Shown here: in pieces, positions 6,659 through 9,961 of the stretch
Layout: every line of letters begins with the position of its first letter
How positions within the stretch are numbered: position 1 is the first letter of the stretch
Assembly: GCA_905478725.1 (NCBI GenBank)
Contig: CAJQJT010000025.1
Coordinates: forward strand, 1 to 9,961
DNA length: 9,961 nucleotides
Direction: 5' to 3'
Source of the DNA: an uncultured Pseudomonadales bacterium
GTDB taxonomy: Bacteria > Pseudomonadota > Gammaproteobacteria > Pseudomonadales > Porticoccaceae
Notes under the pieces: model-generated
The model's database searches: none
What the model was told of the DNA's origin: nothing
Seen by the model: the letters and a program-made list of their open reading frames with translations, nothing else
Position numbers and translations under genes: made by a program

Positions 6659-9586
6659 TTAAAGCTCCTGACGCAGATTTTCTGGGTCGTAGAAGGGCAG
6701 TTTGACTACCATTGCATCGACCATAATTCCGCCGCTGGATTTAATCTTGAAATAACTGCCAGCATCGGTTTTGCCTGGCTCTACATAAGCTAGGCCAACG
6801 GGCTTGTTTAGGGTCGGTGAGTAGTTGCAGGAGGTAACTCGGCCGGTCATGCGATCGCCATCCAATACTAGGTGGCTCTCGAGAGGGATCGGCGCCTCCA
6901 AGTCATTGACCACAAAACCAACCAGACTGCGTTTAAGCGGTGTTTTGTTCAGCTCTTGGATGCTGCGACCGCCGACAAAGAATGGCTTTTTCTTGGCAAT
7001 AGCCCAGCCCATCTGAACTTCAGCTGGATTGGACATGGCGTCGGTGTCTTGGCCAATAATAATATGGCCTTTTTCGAGGCGCAGAATACGCTGTGCTTCG
7101 ATGCCAAATGGCTCGATTGAGAACTCAGCGCCAGCGACGATCAAGGCATCCCAGAGCGCTTCGCCACAGTGCTGAGGTATATGCACTTCATAACCTAGCT
7201 CGCCGACAAAACCAACTCGGATCACCCGGGCAGGAATACCGGCGACTGTGCCTTCACGAACCCCCATATAGGGAAAGGCTTCACTGTTTAGCTCTATATC
7301 AGAGCAGACTTTGGCCAGTACCTTGCGGGCATTGGGACCGGCGATATTCACCGCGGAATAGGCCGAGGTGACATTGGCTATATCCACATCCAAACACCAC
7401 TGGGCATTCCACTTGAGCATGCTTTGATAGACGTTGCCTACACCGCCGGTGGTGGCCGTGACATAGTAATGTTCTTCACTAAAGCGGCAGGCAACGCCGT
7501 CGTCTATCACCACACCGGCTTCATTGGTGAGCAGGGCATAGCGGGCTTTGCCCACTGGCTGCTTTAAGAAACCAAAGGTATAAAAGCGGTTTAAAAATTC
7601 TGGCGCATCGGGGCCGCGCACTTCGAGGCCACCCAGTGTTGAGACATCCACTAGACCGACGTTATTGCGCACATTATTCACTTCATTATTAATGCATTCT
7701 TGGCGCTTATCGGTGCTGCCGTAATAGGCAGGTCTATACCAGGCTCCGGCCTGGAGCATCTGGGCGCCAGCTTCAAGATGGCGATAGTGCATATTGCTGC
7801 GCTGGGCGGGATAGAAACTGCGTCCGGCACTGTGGGCCAAATGCTCAGCAGAAAACGGCGGTCGCGCTGTGGTAACACCGGTTTGGGCCACAGTTTTATG
7901 GGTTGCGGCAGCGACTAAACGAGCAGTGGCCAACGCGGAATGACGACCCTGTGATGGGCCCATGCCACAGGTGGAGTAGCGCTTGACCAGCTGAATATGT
8001 TCGTAGCCATCTTTGGTGGCATTGATAATATCGGCAATCTGTAGATCTTCATCAAAGTCGACAAATTCCTTGCCTTTGGGATGGGCAAAAATCGGCCAGC
8101 CAAAGTTCGGGCTCTGTTGTTGCGAAAGGGCAATAGCCTCGGGCGCGGGTTCTGTGGTCAGCTCTAATGCATTGGTGGCCATTATGGCAGCTCGTTTGGC
8201 GTCGGCCATCACATCATCCAGCAGCCAATGGCTGTTAACGGATCCGGCAATCTGGCAATCCTGCGGGCAGTTGGTCAGTGTAAACATCGAACTGTCGTCG
8301 TCATAACTCAGCTGCCCACCACCCTGACAGACCAGCTGGTAGGTGGGGGTGTAACCGACCGACATACACAGAGTATCGCAGTCGATGATTTCGCCCTTGC
8401 CACTTTTAGGGGTCGCACAGATACCCTGACTAATAATTTCACGGATCTCCACCGAACCCAAATGTAGACCGCTGTCGTCTTTATTAGCAGCGTAAACCGC
8501 ATGACCCGTTTTGACGTTTAAACCTTTGCTTAAAGCATATTGGGCAACCGCGTCATATTCAGGTTGCTGGCGCAGATCGATAATGGCTCTAACCTCGACA
8601 CCTGCATCCAGCAGATCCAGTGCAGCGCCATAACCTTCGTTATTGCCGGTGACCACAACTGCAGCTTTGCCGGGACGCACAGCATAGAGGTGCATCAGTC
8701 GCTGGGCGGCACTGCTCATGATCACGCCGGGCAGATCGTTGTTGTGGAACACAGCCTGCTGTTCCATGGAGCCAACACAGAGGATGGTCTGTTTAGCGCG
8801 CACTTTGTAGAGTCGCTTGCCACAGATAATCGGCAGCCAGTTATCGGCGAACCAACCATTGCAGGTAGCGCTGGTCATGGCGGTAATATTAGTGCTGGCT
8901 TCAACTTCGGCCACCAGGCGCTGGCGCAGTTCACGGGCAGCTGTGCCCTCGGCATCCAGTCGACTGTAATTGAGCGAGCCACCGAGGCTGGCGTTCTCAT
9001 CCACCAACAATATTTCGCCACCGCTTTTTGCCGCTTCCAGCGCAGCGGATAGCCCGGCTGGTCCGCCACCGATTACGGCGACATCATAGAATTGGTACTG
9101 CTTGTCGTAATACTCCGGCTGGTACTCTTGGTTAATTACCCCGAGACCGGCTTTTTTGCGCACCAGTAATGCCCACTTTTCCCACATACCCCGTGGCTTA
9201 AAAAAGGCTTTGTAATAAAAGCCCACGGGTAAAAACTTGGAAAACACTCCGAGTAGCGCGCCGCGGTCGTTATTGAGGCTGCCGCTGTAGTTTTGTCCCA
9301 TGACTTCAAGCCCTTCGCTGAGCGGGATGCGATCCGCTAGCGCGTTGGGGTCCGAGGGCAGCTGAATCATGGTATTGGCATCTTGGCCTGCCATGGTCAA
9401 TGCGCCCCGTGGGCGGTGATACTTAAATGATCGGCTCAGCAACCACTGCTGGTTGGCGGCCAGAGCACTGGCGATATTGTCACCGGCAAAGCCCTGATAG
9501 GTTTGCTTTTCAAAGCTGAAGCTTATGGGTTGCTCGCGGTCGATCAGCGAGCCAAAGGGTAGGGCTAAACGGCTATTATCAGACAT
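6659..9586 (-). CDS. soxA: Sarcosine oxidase alpha subunit
   Basis: A 975-residue protein, full length for the alpha subunit of heterotetrameric sarcosine oxidase. The enzyme oxidises sarcosine to glycine with O2 and passes the methyl group to tetrahydrofolate as 5,10-methylene-THF, or releases formaldehyde. Visible domains in order: a ferredoxin-like N-terminal part (about 20-100, with FAGDNIASALAANQQ and FKYHRPRG); a dinucleotide-binding flavoprotein-like domain (about 165-480) with VIGGGPAGLSAALEA at 171-185 and VDENASLGGSL at 195-205; a small Cys-containing linker with STCGMGPSQGR (538-548); and a C-terminal aminomethyltransferase (GcvT-like) folate domain (about 595-970). The known alpha subunit holds NAD+ in the Rossmann part and folate at the GcvT part. 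Its ATG shares one base with the soxD stop (TAATG), with a GGGAGAG stretch just upstream. No disruption is seen. Confidence 0.95.
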   Translation of the reverse strand: MSDNSRLALPFGSLIDREQPISFSFEKQTYQGFAGDNIASALAANQQWLLSRSFKYHRPRGALTMAGQDANTMIQLPSDPNALADRIPLSEGLEVMGQNYSGSLNNDRGALLGVFSKFLPVGFYYKAFFKPRGMWEKWALLVRKKAGLGVINQEYQPEYYDKQYQFYDVAVIGGGPAGLSAALEAAKSGGEILLVDENASLGGSLNYSRLDAEGTAARELRQRLVAEVEASTNITAMTSATCNGWFADNWLPIICGKRLYKVRAKQTILCVGSMEQQAVFHNNDLPGVIMSSAAQRLMHLYAVRPGKAAVVVTGNNEGYGAALDLLDAGVEVRAIIDLRQQPEYDAVAQYALSKGLNVKTGHAVYAANKDDSGLHLGSVEIREIISQGICATPKSGKGEIIDCDTLCMSVGYTPTYQLVCQGGGQLSYDDDSSMFTLTNCPQDCQIAGSVNSHWLLDDVMADAKRAAIMATNALELTTEPAPEAIALSQQQSPNFGWPIFAHPKGKEFVDFDEDLQIADIINATKDGYEHIQLVKRYSTCGMGPSQGRHSALATARLVAAATHKTVAQTGVTTARPPFSAEHLAHSAGRSFYPAQRSNMHYRHLEAGAQMLQAGAWYRPAYYGSTDKRQECINNEVNNVRNNVGLVDVSTLGGLEVRGPDAPEFLNRFYTFGFLKQPVGKARYALLTNEAGVVIDDGVACRFSEEHYYVTATTGGVGNVYQSMLKWNAQWCLDVDIANVTSAYSAVNIAGPNARKVLAKVCSDIELNSEAFPYMGVREGTVAGIPARVIRVGFVGELGYEVHIPQHCGEALWDALIVAGAEFSIEPFGIEAQRILRLEKGHIIIGQDTDAMSNPAEVQMGWAIAKKKPFFVGGRSIQELNKTPLKRSLVGFVVNDLEAPIPLESHLVLDGDRMTGRVTSCNYSPTLNKPVGLAYVEPGKTDAGSYFKIKSSGGIMVDAMVVKLPFYDPENLRQEL

Positions 9587-9912
9587 TATTGGCTCTCTCC
9601 CTTATGAGCTGCGACGGGAGCGGCTTCAGGGATTGGGTCAAAATCGACCCGCTGGTTAAAAATTTCACTGGCGGGGAAGGTCCGCAGTATCTTGTCGCTG
9701 ATGGTATTGCGCTCCGCTAAAAACCAGTACGAGCTGGCACTGTGACACCACCATTCGATAACCATGCCGGCGACATTGTCATGAAAGAAAACGTGCTCCG
9801 CCCACTCTCGTGAAGAGGCCTGCTGGTGGTCTGGCATAGGGTGATATTCGCCGCCATAGGTAAATTCGCTGATATTGCGTTGGCCATTTAAAGGGCAGGT
9901 TAATAGTTTCAT
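9586..9912 (-). CDS. soxD: Sarcosine oxidase delta subunit, variant zinc site
   Basis: A 108-residue protein matching the small delta subunit: start CPLNGQRNISEFTYGGEYHPMP (residues 6-27; C6, N9, R12, E16, F17, Y19), then WWCHSASSYWFLAER (54-68). In the Stenotrophomonas complex delta binds structural zinc through Cys6, Cys9, His59 and Cys63, as I recall. Here Cys6 and an equivalent His57 remain, but the second and fourth ligands are replaced by N9 and S61. The CPLNG form also occurs in other bacteria, to my memory, so this may be a recognised zinc-poor subclass rather than damage. AAGGGGAG (9926-9919) lies 6 nt before the ATG. The gene sits 18 nt after the soxB stop and overlaps soxA by one base, as in a standard soxBDAG operon. 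Confidence 0.9.
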   Translation of the reverse strand: MKLLTCPLNGQRNISEFTYGGEYHPMPDHQQASSREWAEHVFFHDNVAGMVIEWWCHSASSYWFLAERNTISDKILRTFPASEIFNQRVDFDPIPEAAPVAAHKGESQ

Positions 9913-9930
9913 CTTGGTCTCCCCTTGATG

Positions 9931-9961
9931 TTAATGGCTGGCGGCAGTGGCGCCGGCTTCG
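9931..9961 (-). CDS. soxB: 3' end of a gene upstream of soxD, probably soxB (partial)
   Basis: An open minus-strand frame enters at the right edge and ends at TAA (9933-9931), giving the last nine residues EAGATAASH. Only the position supports the name: in heterotetrameric sarcosine oxidase operons soxB, encoding the FAD/FMN catalytic beta subunit, directly precedes soxD. A short Ala/Gly-rich tail ending in His is compatible with SoxB C-termini but is not diagnostic. Confidence 0.55.
   Translation of the reverse strand, partial: EAGATAASH

Noticed and set aside
8540..9052. 170-codon plus-strand frame opposite soxA
   Set aside because: Mirror frame of a full-length soxA; no start signal and no recognisable domain.

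Overview
The window looks like chromosomal DNA of a marine gammaproteobacterium. This is inferred from the content only: a two-domain DddD-type DMSP CoA-transferase/lyase, a heterotetrameric sarcosine oxidase operon, moderate GC and long non-coding spacers with short tandem repeats. A SAR92/Porticoccaceae-like or other Cellvibrionales-type host would fit, but no rRNA or marker gene is present to confirm it.

Layout: positions 1-629 hold no convincing gene. They carry a long imperfect hairpin (251-418) and five 23-bp tandem units (452-566) ahead of the first gene. At 630-3260 (+) is an 876-residue tandem CaiB/class III CoA-transferase best read as DddD. At 3257-4234 (-) is a LysR-type regulator that meets dddD tail to tail with a 4-bp overlap. 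At 4362-4401 lies a strand-specific intrinsic terminator (-). It closes a medium-chain dehydrogenase/reductase gene at 4451-5587 (-) of the quinone oxidoreductase/enoyl reductase type. The 367-bp spacer 5588-5954 is crowded: three blocks of 13-bp tandem units, a perfect 19-bp palindrome and a second related inverted repeat. From 5955 to the right edge (-) runs a tightly packed soxB-soxD-soxA-soxG operon; only the last codons of soxB are inside the window.

How the genes may work together: DddD attaches CoA to DMSP and releases dimethyl sulfide, leaving a 3-hydroxypropionyl thioester. Sarcosine oxidase demethylates sarcosine, a late intermediate of glycine betaine breakdown, to glycine while charging tetrahydrofolate with a one-carbon unit. 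The window therefore joins catabolism of two chemically similar marine osmolytes. The LysR protein is a candidate regulator of dddD. The reductase could act on an acyl-CoA or enone downstream, but its substrate cannot be read from sequence. The most unusual material is non-coding: the hairpin whose imperfections are mostly G-U pairs on one strand, and the repeated appearance of 13-bp tandem units in one intergenic region.
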